A DNA stretch of 64,000 nt from Acinetobacter sp. NIPH 2699 (GTDB lineage Bacteria; Pseudomonadota; Gammaproteobacteria; Pseudomonadales; Moraxellaceae). The notes under the pieces are model-generated. The model saw only the letters and a list, made by a program, of their open reading frames with translations. It was not told the DNA's origin and ran no database searches. The stretch's first letter is position 1. Every line of letters starts with the position of its first letter. Both the position numbers and the translations under genes were made by a program. The DNA lies in the NCBI RefSeq assembly GCF_022549355.1, contig NZ_JAKZGL010000006.1:124001-188000 (forward strand), in the 5' to 3' direction. This document shows, one piece after another, positions 9,737 through 17,428 of the stretch.

Positions 9737-10131
9737 TCCCATTAATATGCAAATGCCTTTAGAAGGATGGAGCAGTCTTAATATTAACTGGCATTCTGGT
9801 AATGTGCGGTGTACTTTCTTTGGATGTAACTCAGCAGCTGATCCCAGTTTTGCTCAGAGAATTTCAACTTTAGCGAACTTTTTAGAAGTTGAGGTTGGTG
9901 GACAAAGTGCTTCTAGTTTTCCCTCTTTTTCTCCATCTAAAAGAATAACCTCCATTGGGCGAAGTAATAACTTCGCGTGGTCTGTAGCTGGTACTTATAT
10001 GGTTGGGAGTAAAGCTGGTAAAGGTAGGCAAGCTCACCTTTGGGGGAGTACAAGTAGAACCGATGAGATTTTATAAAAATGGGGTTTTACTTTATGAAAA
10101 GGATCAATCTTTCTTTAACCCAGGAGAGTAG
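9708..10131 (+). pseudogene. C-terminal fragment of an unrelated toxin tip, frameshifted
   Basis: From 9708 a frame without its own start reads GWDGPIIYSDPINMQMPLEG and continues through WHSGNVRCTFFGCNSA and FAQRISTLANFLEVEVGGQS. An internal ATG at 9747 would give 109 residues ending at TAA 10074-10076. Adding one T to the run at 10069-10072 restores the frame to TAG 10129-10131 (tail YKNGVLLYEKDQSFFNPGE). It therefore looks like a displaced toxin C-terminus with a 1-base deletion. The 'FFGCNSA' strand followed by an FAQ helix recalls caspase-like or CHAT-type cysteine peptidases, but that is a weak resemblance. The intact effector would have been attached to a VgrG or similar carrier. Confidence 0.6.
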
Positions 10132-10134
10132 AAA

Positions 10135-10701
10135 ATGAAAAGTATTAAATTATTGACTTTCCTTGCTTCTTTAATTTTTTTATTAACAATATTATTTTTC
10201 AACAAGGTACCAACCATGTCTACTGAACCAACATTAAAAATAGAAATAATGTCAAACAAAGAAATTGATAACGATTTACAGATAAATATCAGAACTATTA
10301 ATAATAGAAATGATAAATATTCCATAAAAAATGAGCTATACACTCTCCTTAATAAAGGAAATATTTTTCCATTACCAAATAAAAATGATTTTTTAATGTA
10401 TGAAATATTTATTATCAAAGCGGATAAATTTGCATATATTGCTGGTGAAAATATTTATTTCTCAGTAGATGAAACATAAATAAGAGGAGGCAGTAATAGA
10501 AAAGGTAAAATCCTTATCAGCCCACATATTGAAGATGATTTCATAACTTTAGAATATCAACAATACTATAAGGACAATCAAACTAAAACCTTCAAGAAAT
10601 TTAAACTTTCTGAATCATATAGTCATAATAACTATGTTTTTGATGGAAAAACTGAACTAGAGGACTTTACTCGAATTAATAATTCTAGTTTTCCTAGATA
10701 A
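10135..10701 (+). pseudogene. probable immunity gene for the orphan tip, split by an in-frame stop
   Basis: ATG 10135 lies 3 bases after the restored stop of the toxin fragment, behind GGAG. The first 114 codons encode a protein with an N-terminal hydrophobic segment (SIKLLTFLASLIFLLTILFF), then polar sequence, to a TAA at 10477-10479. The same frame continues open for another 73 codons (IRGGSNRKGKILISPHIEDD and on) to TAA 10699-10701, with no change in character, so the internal stop looks like a nonsense mutation in a 188-codon gene. The DNA is far more AT-rich than its neighbours. No family is recognised. Position behind a toxin tip suggests immunity. The short product alone could still be made. 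Confidence 0.6.
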
Positions 10702-10708
10702 ATATTAA

Positions 10709-11725
10709 ATGGTAAAGAAAAGTTATTCAGGTGATCCTAGTCAAAAAAGTCATCAAACCAATCGATCGCTGGCATCACCACATTACAACCTAAAAAACTA
10801 TATCGCGGATAGTACGCCAGAAAACGCAGGTGACAGTGCTTTTCCAACTGTCTTGGAATATGTACTAGAGCAACTCGATATTAGCATGTCAGGTAATATG
10901 CATTCTCGTCATGCATTAAGGGCTTTGGGTAACGCTTTTCATGTGTTGGAGGATTTTTTTGCGCATACCAACTTTACCGAAGTGGCATTGATTAAACAGG
11001 GCTATCAAGTAGATGATCATATTCAACAGCCTTATGTTGATTACCGAGAGATTCCGATTGTTTCTGGAACTTTTGGGTTGTGGGACACTTTGGCAAGTAT
11101 TGCACCAAAGCTTGGTGATTTGGTTGATCCGTTAAAGAATATGGAAGAATATAAAGGTTTTATGTATGGTGAGCGTCGCTTAGAAGACTTTATGATTACT
11201 GCCATCGTTGAATGGATCAATATTACGGAAATTAGTCGGATTTGGAACACTTATTTGAGCTTGCGAGATCAGTTAGCTGGTTTAAATGAGGCATTATATG
11301 CAGATAAGGCTAGAGAAATAGCCCAATTTGTTCGGACAGCACGTACTTTGGCATCGGTGATTAAACCGATTATATCTTTTGTGCTCAAATTTGCTGGTTC
11401 GGGCATTTTACAACATAGTCATGGAGCGATTCGCTTGGTACAAGGGTGGGGCAACTATGGTGAAAACCCAACCCATACCCAATTGGGGAAAGATGATCAT
11501 CATAATGCTTTACACATGTTAGCAGCAAAATTGGCAATTAAAGCGGTAGAGGATGTTGGGCGACGTTGGATTGCTTGTCGTGAATCACCTACAGCAGCCA
11601 ATAAACAGGCAGTTAAAGACACAGCGAAACGCTATTTTGTTCATCCTGCTCGAACCAACTGGATGGATGGTGATATACGGCAGTGGGCAAGAGCAAATCC
11701 TCAGGCAATTCGGGCAGCAAGATAA
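10709..11725 (+). CDS. orphan HET-C-like effector tip (duplicate of the VgrG C-terminus)
   Basis: A 338-residue frame. After 11 non-homologous residues (MVKKSYSGDPS), positions 10742-11725 align base for base, without gaps, to the last 984 bases of vgrG (5326-6309), with scattered mostly silent changes. It has the RHALRALGNAFHVLEDFFAH block but lacks the delivery domains, the LysM module and the first half of the HET-C-like region. The ribosome-binding site before ATG 10709 is weak. It resembles the orphan tips known from Rhs and other polymorphic toxin loci, which can serve as recombination donors. Whether it is expressed is open. A lipoprotein gene starts 10 bases after its stop, as behind vgrG. 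Confidence 0.75.
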   Translation: MVKKSYSGDPSQKSHQTNRSLASPHYNLKNYIADSTPENAGDSAFPTVLEYVLEQLDISMSGNMHSRHALRALGNAFHVLEDFFAHTNFTEVALIKQGYQVDDHIQQPYVDYREIPIVSGTFGLWDTLASIAPKLGDLVDPLKNMEEYKGFMYGERRLEDFMITAIVEWINITEISRIWNTYLSLRDQLAGLNEALYADKAREIAQFVRTARTLASVIKPIISFVLKFAGSGILQHSHGAIRLVQGWGNYGENPTHTQLGKDDHHNALHMLAAKLAIKAVEDVGRRWIACRESPTAANKQAVKDTAKRYFVHPARTNWMDGDIRQWARANPQAIRAAR

Positions 11726-11735
11726 AGGAAAGTTA

Positions 11736-12545
11736 ATGAAAAAAATCATATTGGGGGTATTGATCTTGAGTCTAAGTGCTTGTTCCGATGCAAAACAGCA
11801 AGTTGCGATTCCTAATGTGGAAAAAAAGCTGAATACACAGCATCAGATCAAAGTTGATGGTTGTCAGATTTCTTATAATAACAAGCCAATCGATTTTAAT
11901 GCACCCTTGGCAGATTGGTTAAAGGTTTTTGGTTCTGATTATCGAAAGGTTGATAGGGTAAAACACCCTCACGTTGACTATGATGAAGGGATTCCTATGG
12001 AATATTACATCTATGACGATGTGGGACTACGTTTAATCTATGATACCAAAGCTGAGAAAATGGAGCAGGTTATTTTTTGGTTAGAGCAGTCTAAGTGGAA
12101 TAAAGATTTTGCATGGGAAACAAAAGAGCAGTATCAGTCGAGAATGAAGGACCCCAATTCAGCTCAAGCAAAACAGCATTTTAAAGATGGTATTCAGGTT
12201 GAAGATGTGATTGTGGGTGCCTATCCGATGGATCAAGAACTACGTTCGATTTCTAGGCATCGTCGTGGAACCAGCTACTATATCTGGGCAAAATGTAAGA
12301 ATGGTCAGGATGGCAAGTCATTTGATATTGATCTGAGTACCAGTTATGACAATGATCCAGAGGTGATTGATGGAATGAGTTTTGAGCATATGATCGTTCA
12401 CGATATCCCTGAAGATATTTCATTAAAGCAACAATATGAAAATTGTAAGAACACACCTAAGAATGATGTCATTTATGGTAAATACTGTGTAGATATTCGT
12501 AAGCAATATCAGGAAAAATTTGGTAAAGAACAAGCAGAGCAGTGA
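11736..12545 (+). CDS. lipoprotein, subtype A, copy 5 (probable immunity protein)
   Basis: A 269-residue lipoprotein of exactly the length of copy 1 and with the same short signal peptide (MKKIILGVLILSLSAC). The start is fixed by that similarity and by AAAGGAAAG just upstream, although the frame is open further upstream inside the preceding gene. The body is subtype A (VDYDEGIPMEYYIYDDVGLR, EQVIFWLEQ, AKQHFKDG). It begins the second A-B pair behind the orphan HET-C tip, mirroring the arrangement behind vgrG. The stop overlaps the next ATG as TGATG. Confidence 0.84.
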   Translation: MKKIILGVLILSLSACSDAKQQVAIPNVEKKLNTQHQIKVDGCQISYNNKPIDFNAPLADWLKVFGSDYRKVDRVKHPHVDYDEGIPMEYYIYDDVGLRLIYDTKAEKMEQVIFWLEQSKWNKDFAWETKEQYQSRMKDPNSAQAKQHFKDGIQVEDVIVGAYPMDQELRSISRHRRGTSYYIWAKCKNGQDGKSFDIDLSTSYDNDPEVIDGMSFEHMIVHDIPEDISLKQQYENCKNTPKNDVIYGKYCVDIRKQYQEKFGKEQAEQ

Positions 12546-13378
12546 TGGTGATTGATCAGCATCGTGGAGTTGTGTTAGTAACCAAAAAAATACTTGTTAT
12601 GGGATTGCTGTTGGTCACAGCGTGTTCCGATGCAAAACAGCAAGTTGCGATTCCTAATGTGGAAAAAAAGCTGAATACACAGCATCAGATCAAAGTTGAT
12701 GGCTGCCAGATTTCTTATAACAATAAGCCAATCGATTTTAATGCACCCTTGGCAGATTGGTTAAAGGTTTTTGGTTCTAATTATAGAAAGATTGATTATT
12801 TCCCGCCATGGGGAAAGGTAAAGACACCTAAAGAATATTATATCTATGACGATGCAGGTATTCGTTTGATTTATGACGTAAATAACAAAAAAATGGAACA
12901 TGTCGGTCTTTGGATCGGTCAATCTGAGTGGAATAAAGACTTTGCATGGGAAACAGAGGAGCAATATCAGACAAGGATGAAGAATCCAGATTCTTTTCAA
13001 GCAAAGCAAAACTTTAAAGATGGCATCCAAGTGGAGGATGTGATTGTGGGTGCCTATCCGATGGATCAAGAAATACGGTCGATCTCTAGGCATCGTCGAG
13101 GAACCAGCTATTATATTTGGGCAAAGTGTAAGAGTGGTCAGGCAGGTGAATCATTTGATATTAATCTCAGTACCAGTTATGACAATGATCCAGAAGTGAT
13201 TGATGGTATTAGTTTTTATGCAATGCGTACTACAGCAGTTCCTGAGGATGTTTCTTTAAAAGAAGAATATGAGGATTGTAAAAATACACCTGAGAATGAG
13301 GTCCTTTATGGTAAATACTGTGTCGATGTACGAAAGCAATATCAGGAGAAATTTGGTAAAGAACAAGCAGAGCAGTGA
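12545..13378 (+). CDS. lipoprotein, subtype B, copy 6 (probable immunity protein)
   Basis: A 277-residue subtype B paralogue with the extended N-terminus (MVIDQHRGVVLVTKK) and lipobox LLLVTAC. The variable region differs again (DYFPPWGKVKTPKEYY), while the last third shares 'ISFYAMRTTAVPEDV' with copy 4. After its stop the DNA still reads TGATGGAGATTTAG, matching the first ten bases of copy 4, so another copy once followed here. It ends the island. A hairpin follows at 13412. Confidence 0.83.
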   Translation: MVIDQHRGVVLVTKKILVMGLLLVTACSDAKQQVAIPNVEKKLNTQHQIKVDGCQISYNNKPIDFNAPLADWLKVFGSNYRKIDYFPPWGKVKTPKEYYIYDDAGIRLIYDVNNKKMEHVGLWIGQSEWNKDFAWETEEQYQTRMKNPDSFQAKQNFKDGIQVEDVIVGAYPMDQEIRSISRHRRGTSYYIWAKCKSGQAGESFDINLSTSYDNDPEVIDGISFYAMRTTAVPEDVSLKEEYEDCKNTPENEVLYGKYCVDVRKQYQEKFGKEQAEQ

Positions 13379-13411
13379 TGGAGATTTAGTGGTTGTTGTT
13401 AAAGTTGCAAT

Positions 13412-13447
13412 ATTACATTGAGCTAAAATAGATTTGCTCAATGTAAT
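13412..13447. terminator. hairpin between convergent genes
   Basis: A perfect 12-base stem (ATTACATTGAGC and its complement) with a 12-base AT-rich loop lies between the end of the lipoprotein array and the end of the gene on the opposite strand. There is no long T run, so termination efficiency is uncertain. Confidence 0.55.
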
Positions 13448-13485
13448 GCTAGCAATTCGATATGAATTGGGTATTTGAATCTAGA

Positions 13486-14361
13486 CTATAAACCCGCTTG
13501 CCAAAAAGCTTCACCTGCTGCAATTGGGTCATTGGTTTTGGCTAGGGTATCAATCCAAACATCATATTGGTGAATAATTGGATGTTGATTTGGATGAAAA
13601 TCCTTTCTAAACCAGTCGCTATATTGTTCTCTTTTGGCTGTCAAAATACCGTTACGACCGAAGAACCAAGGCAAACCTTTACGTGCCATATCTAGACGCT
13701 GTCTTAAATTAAAACCATCACATTTCAGCATCACATCTGTGCGGTAAAGGGTAAATCCAAACATTAATACCGTCGTAATCACCAATGCAGATTTGCGGGT
13801 GAATTCAGGTACTTCACCGACTTGTTGCATCACATCAAAAGCCACATCACGATGTTCCATTTCTTCAATGGCATGCCAAGCGAACAGGGCACGAACGAAG
13901 GGATCAGCGTCAGTTAAGGTTTCTTTTTTGCTATAGAACGTATCTGCCATCAGTGCTGTTAAATGTTCTGCTGCGGCAGTCATGGCAATGTTGTATTGTG
14001 GAGAACGATTCTTCAATTCAAATTTAAATATTTTCTTTAAACGATGGGTGAATTGATCAACTGGCATCCCTTGTTCTTTCATGACTTGGTTCATTTTATC
14101 ATGGGCAATACCATGTTGAGCTTCTTGACGTATGAAATCCGCTACACGTTCCTGAAGTTCTGGATCGTTGATTTTGTCACGAAATAAACGCACACATTCA
14201 ATGAAGTAGCGTTCACCATCGGGAAAGGTGAGGCTCAAGGCATCGAACATGCGGGTTCGAAATGGATCACCACCAAACCAGAAACGAGGTGCCTCATCTA
14301 AATGGAAGTCTAATTTTGTTCTTACAATCGGATCAACTTGATAGGAAACATGTGCATTCAT
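13486..14361 (-). CDS. PF10118-type predicted metal-dependent hydrolase
   Basis: A 291-residue protein of the COG3687/PF10118 family as recognised by pattern. The helices carry ferritin-like metal-ligand motifs: 'FIRQEAQHGIAHD' near residue 90, 'AAAEHLTALM' near 130 and 'HAIEEMEHRDVAFD' near 165, which together give Glu and His residues for a di-metal centre. The function of the family is not established. A hydrophobic segment near residues 195-210 (ALVITTVLMFGFTLY) could associate with the membrane. It is divergent from an AraC-type regulator across a 113-base gap, which may therefore control it. Confidence 0.82.
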   Translation of the reverse strand: MNAHVSYQVDPIVRTKLDFHLDEAPRFWFGGDPFRTRMFDALSLTFPDGERYFIECVRLFRDKINDPELQERVADFIRQEAQHGIAHDKMNQVMKEQGMPVDQFTHRLKKIFKFELKNRSPQYNIAMTAAAEHLTALMADTFYSKKETLTDADPFVRALFAWHAIEEMEHRDVAFDVMQQVGEVPEFTRKSALVITTVLMFGFTLYRTDVMLKCDGFNLRQRLDMARKGLPWFFGRNGILTAKREQYSDWFRKDFHPNQHPIIHQYDVWIDTLAKTNDPIAAGEAFWQAGL

Positions 14362-14417
14362 TTTGCTCTTCCTTGTCTTTTCATAGATTCAGTATGAGAA
14401 AAGTTCAATGAAATGTT

Positions 14418-14444
14418 TTGACAGTTACAGTCAAGTTTTATACA
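14418..14444 (+). promoter_or_regulatory. possible promoter/operator between divergent genes
   Basis: TTGACA at 14418-14423 and TATACA at 14439-14444 are 15 bases apart, short of the optimum. The same place holds a small inverted repeat TTGAC-N7-GTCAA (14418-14434), so a regulator site is as plausible as a -35 box. Confidence 0.35.
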
Positions 14445-14474
14445 AATAACGACAGATCAGGATGAGATTGACGT

Positions 14475-15497
14475 ATGTCAGTTAAAATAATTATTGGATA
14501 TCTGCGATTATTGAATCGTGTTTTACAACAAGAACATATTGACTTGTCTAAAGTTGTTGCACCTGAACTTTGGCAGGCCTTTCATGCGTGTTTAGAAAAT
14601 CCTGACGAACAAGACTTCGATGTTGAGCGCTATGTTTTACTGTTACAAGCTACTCAACCTTATTTTCCTCGTCCGATTACATTGGTTTTGGCTGAACATG
14701 CCAATTTGCAAGATTTGGGATTAATGGGCTATTTGGCATCGACCAGTTTAGACTTACAGCAAGCTTTACAGTTATTACAACGTTATTATTCTTTAGTATT
14801 TAAACAGACCAATTTAGAGCAACTCAATGTCCAGCAATTTTCAGATTATATTCAAATTGTTTGGAGTGCATCCTATTGTAACTATCGAGAAATGTATGAG
14901 TTGAATCTAGCGCTGATTTTTAAAATTGCACAATCCATTGTGCAAGATGCTTTAATTCCACCACAGATGATTCAATTTGGTTATGCACCGCATACCGCTT
15001 TATATCATTTTGAACGCTTCTATGGATGTACGATACAGGTTCAGGCTGGGCAGTATGCCATTCGTTTTTCCAATCAAATTCTACAGGCCAAGAGTATTGC
15101 CGCAGATCAACAACTGAATCATGTTTTATCCAATCAAGCACAGCAATCGCTGAATAGCGTTACTTCTTTTGATATCCAGCAACAACAATTTAAACAGAAA
15201 ATACAAAGCCACATCGAGCAGGGTTTATTGCAACAAGAAGAAATGTTGCAAAGTTATGTGGCAAAGCGTTTGCATTGTTCTGAACGAACCTTACAGCGTC
15301 AGTTCAAGAGCTATCAGCTCAATTTTCAAGAGATTTTGGATCAATATCGTTTGGAGCAAAGTAAGCTCTATTTGCAACAGGGTAAATCTTTTTCTGAGAT
15401 TGCAGAGCGTTTGAATTATGCCGATCAAAGTGCCTTTGGAAGAGCGTTTAAACGTTGGACAGGAGTTACACCTAAGCAGTTTTTAAAGTCTCTTTAG
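14475..15497 (+). CDS. AraC-family transcriptional regulator
   Basis: A 340-residue regulator. The N-terminal part (about 20-200) has the 'arabinose-binding-like' layout of the OruR/ArgR-type AraC subgroup. The C-terminal double helix-turn-helix spans about 240-335, with 'VAKRLHCSERTLQRQFKSYQ' as the first helix-turn-helix and 'FSEIAERLNYADQSAFGRAF', then KRWTGVTPKQFL, as the second. It is divergent from the ferritin-like hydrolase gene, its most likely target. Ligand unknown. Confidence 0.9.
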   Translation: MSVKIIIGYLRLLNRVLQQEHIDLSKVVAPELWQAFHACLENPDEQDFDVERYVLLLQATQPYFPRPITLVLAEHANLQDLGLMGYLASTSLDLQQALQLLQRYYSLVFKQTNLEQLNVQQFSDYIQIVWSASYCNYREMYELNLALIFKIAQSIVQDALIPPQMIQFGYAPHTALYHFERFYGCTIQVQAGQYAIRFSNQILQAKSIAADQQLNHVLSNQAQQSLNSVTSFDIQQQQFKQKIQSHIEQGLLQQEEMLQSYVAKRLHCSERTLQRQFKSYQLNFQEILDQYRLEQSKLYLQQGKSFSEIAERLNYADQSAFGRAFKRWTGVTPKQFLKSL

Positions 15498-15603
15498 CTG
15501 TAAAATGAATCTTTTTACTAGGCATAATTCTTATTTAAATAGGAATTTTCTCAACGGAGTCATGTTGTATTCTCACCTAATTATTGGATAAACCACTACG
15601 TCT

Positions 15604-15825
15604 TGCACTTCAGTTGAAATATATTTCAACTTTGTTCAGGTTCGACCTGAGAAGCGTTTAAAGCTTCGTAAGTGTTTTGGCAAAAGTAGGCAAAACCATT
15701 GTCATTCACATGAGGAGCGACTGAAGCTCCGCAAGGTTCAATTCTTCTTTCTTGCACTTCACCAAAGCTTTAGTCGCTTTGGTTTGTTCAGGTTGTGAAC
15801 GACATTTCCGAGTCTCATATTTCGC
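15604..15825. repeat. hairpin-rich intergenic repeat, copy 1
   Basis: This 336-base gap (15498-15833) holds no gene but five consecutive short hairpins: 15613-15630 (GTTGAAATATATTTCAAC), 15636-15650 (TCAGGT/ACCTGA), 15651-15667 (GAAGC/GCTTC), 15714-15730 (GGAGC/GCTCC) and 15761-15783 (ACCAAAGC/GCTTTGGT). An outer pair GTCATTCACA (15701-15710) and TGTGAACGAC (15794-15803) encloses the last two. Segments are shared with 37490-37640: GGCAAAAGTAGGCAAAACCA, the following TTGTCATTC, GTTCAATTCTT and TTTCCGAGTCTCATATTT. It looks like a dispersed, non-coding mobile-type repeat. Confidence 0.7.
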
Positions 15826-15833
15826 ACAGGATT

Positions 15834-17165
15834 TTAACGTGTCTTTAAACGCGGATAATTAAAGACAATTGCGAGGATTGCACAAATCGCCAAAATCCAG
15901 CAATAGTAGATGTGCCCAATTAACTCGACAGGTGAAAGTTGTGCAATTGAGCAAGCCAGAAGCAGTTGTGCGCCATAAGGGATAATACCTTGAATCACAC
16001 AAGAAAAAATATCGAGTAAAGCGGCACTGCGTTTGGGGTCAACACCATATTCTTTGGCCACTTCTCGTGCCATATCGCCAGATAAAATAATTGCAACGGT
16101 ATTATTGGCCACGAACAAGTTGGACAACACCACAAGGAAACTGATGCCCAATTCCCCAGCACGTTGTTTACCAAATTTGAATAAGCGAGTAATGGCATAG
16201 ATACGCTGAATTAACCATTGCAAACCACCTTCTTTTTGCATCAGGGTCGATAGACCACCGAGCAACATGGAAAGTAATGCCACTTCAAACATGCTGACAA
16301 AACCGTCATAAATTGAACTATTCAACTGAAGGGCATCAAATTCAGGCTTTGCAATCAGTCCAATGATGCCTGACAAAATGACGCCAATCATCAGTACCGC
16401 CAGCACATGTAAACGGCTAAATGCGAGGAAGAAAACAGCAAGATAAGGCAGAATTAACCATACATCATAAGGTTTAGATTGAATCGCTTCCGCCTGATGA
16501 CTTAATGAAATATAAACGATTAAGGTCATGATCGCCGCAGGTAATGCAATCCAGACATTGACTCGAAATTTATCTCTGAGTTCAACATTTTGACTGCGTG
16601 TCGCTGCAATGGTCGTGTCTGAGATCATGGATAAATTATCGCCAAACATGGCACCGCCTACGACAGCCCCAATGGCATATATCGGAGCGATATCGGTCGC
16701 TTGAGTAAAGCCAAAGGCAATAGGTGCACAGGCTGCGATGGTGCCCATCGAGGTTCCCATTGCGGTTGCAATAAACGCGGAAATGATGAACAACATGGGC
16801 AAAACAAACTCTGCTGAAATTAGCGAAAGTCCGAGTTGAACTGTGGCATCAACACTGCCAATTGCACTCGATACATTGGCAAAGGCACCTGCCAGCATAA
16901 AAACCATAAACATCAGAATGAGATTGGGATGGCTTGCGCCTTGCAGGAATTCTTCAATTGCAGTGTTTAGCTTTTGTTTATAGAGGAGTAAGGCAAGAAT
17001 GATGGCTGGAATAGCTGCAACTGGTGCTTTGACTTGATAAAAGGCAAATTCGGTTCCGATCATTGAATGATAGAGACCACTCCCGAGAAAGATGATCAAA
17101 AATACCAATAGTGGTAGCAAAGCAAGGGCATTGCTTTGTACTTTTTCCTGAGCGTGGGCAGACAT
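15834..17165 (-). CDS. Na+/H+ antiporter NhaC family protein
   Basis: A 443-residue integral membrane protein with about 11-12 hydrophobic segments. It matches the NhaC superfamily (PF03553) by the central block 'ATAMGTSMGTIAACAPIAFG' and 'GGAMFGDNLSMISDTTIAA', which recur in this family as the substrate-binding re-entrant regions. The C-terminal half has 'FVANNTVAIILSGDMAREVAKEYGVDP'. It probably exchanges cations or small organic ions for protons at the inner membrane. Exact substrate cannot be read. It is monocistronic, convergent with the AraC gene, with the hairpin-rich repeat at its 3' side. Confidence 0.85.
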   Translation of the reverse strand: MSAHAQEKVQSNALALLPLLVFLIIFLGSGLYHSMIGTEFAFYQVKAPVAAIPAIILALLLYKQKLNTAIEEFLQGASHPNLILMFMVFMLAGAFANVSSAIGSVDATVQLGLSLISAEFVLPMLFIISAFIATAMGTSMGTIAACAPIAFGFTQATDIAPIYAIGAVVGGAMFGDNLSMISDTTIAATRSQNVELRDKFRVNVWIALPAAIMTLIVYISLSHQAEAIQSKPYDVWLILPYLAVFFLAFSRLHVLAVLMIGVILSGIIGLIAKPEFDALQLNSSIYDGFVSMFEVALLSMLLGGLSTLMQKEGGLQWLIQRIYAITRLFKFGKQRAGELGISFLVVLSNLFVANNTVAIILSGDMAREVAKEYGVDPKRSAALLDIFSCVIQGIIPYGAQLLLACSIAQLSPVELIGHIYYCWILAICAILAIVFNYPRLKTR

Positions 17166-17337
17166 AAAATAAAAAGGAAACTTAAAAATTGCGGGTAGTA
17201 TAAAGGAGCTTGGCTCATTTCTAAAATCAAAGAAAATTAGGAAGCTTTGATCATTGAGAAAAAACTCAAAATATAGATAAATGTGTCAAGGCCGTTGTAA
17301 GTAGCAAGATTCACTGTTGCAATCACGTCAAACGCTG

Positions 17338-17365
17338 TTCAATGAACAAAAAATAGCGTTACAAT
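17338..17365 (+). promoter_or_regulatory. candidate promoter of the trpA operon
   Basis: TTCAAT at 17338-17343 and TACAAT at 17360-17365 are 16 bases apart, about 60 bases before the trpA start. No trp leader peptide or attenuator is visible in this gap. Confidence 0.45.
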
Positions 17366-17428
17366 GCAGAGTTTCTGTATGACTACAAACAACTCCTTAA
17401 TTTATATAAATCAGGAAAGCATAATCCT

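Noticed and set aside
11553..11735. 61-residue extension of lipoprotein copy 5 into the HET-C gene
   Set aside because: The true start at 11736 matches copy 1 exactly in signal peptide and spacing. The extension is a shadow of the upstream gene.
6321..13378. Six similar units considered as a CRISPR or satellite-type repeat
   Set aside because: Each unit is a full coding gene of about 270-280 residues with its own start and stop. It is a gene family array.
15604..15825. Hairpin string considered as an insertion sequence remnant or integron attC set
   Set aside because: No transposase frame, no target duplication and no attC core sites were found. A non-coding repeat fits better.
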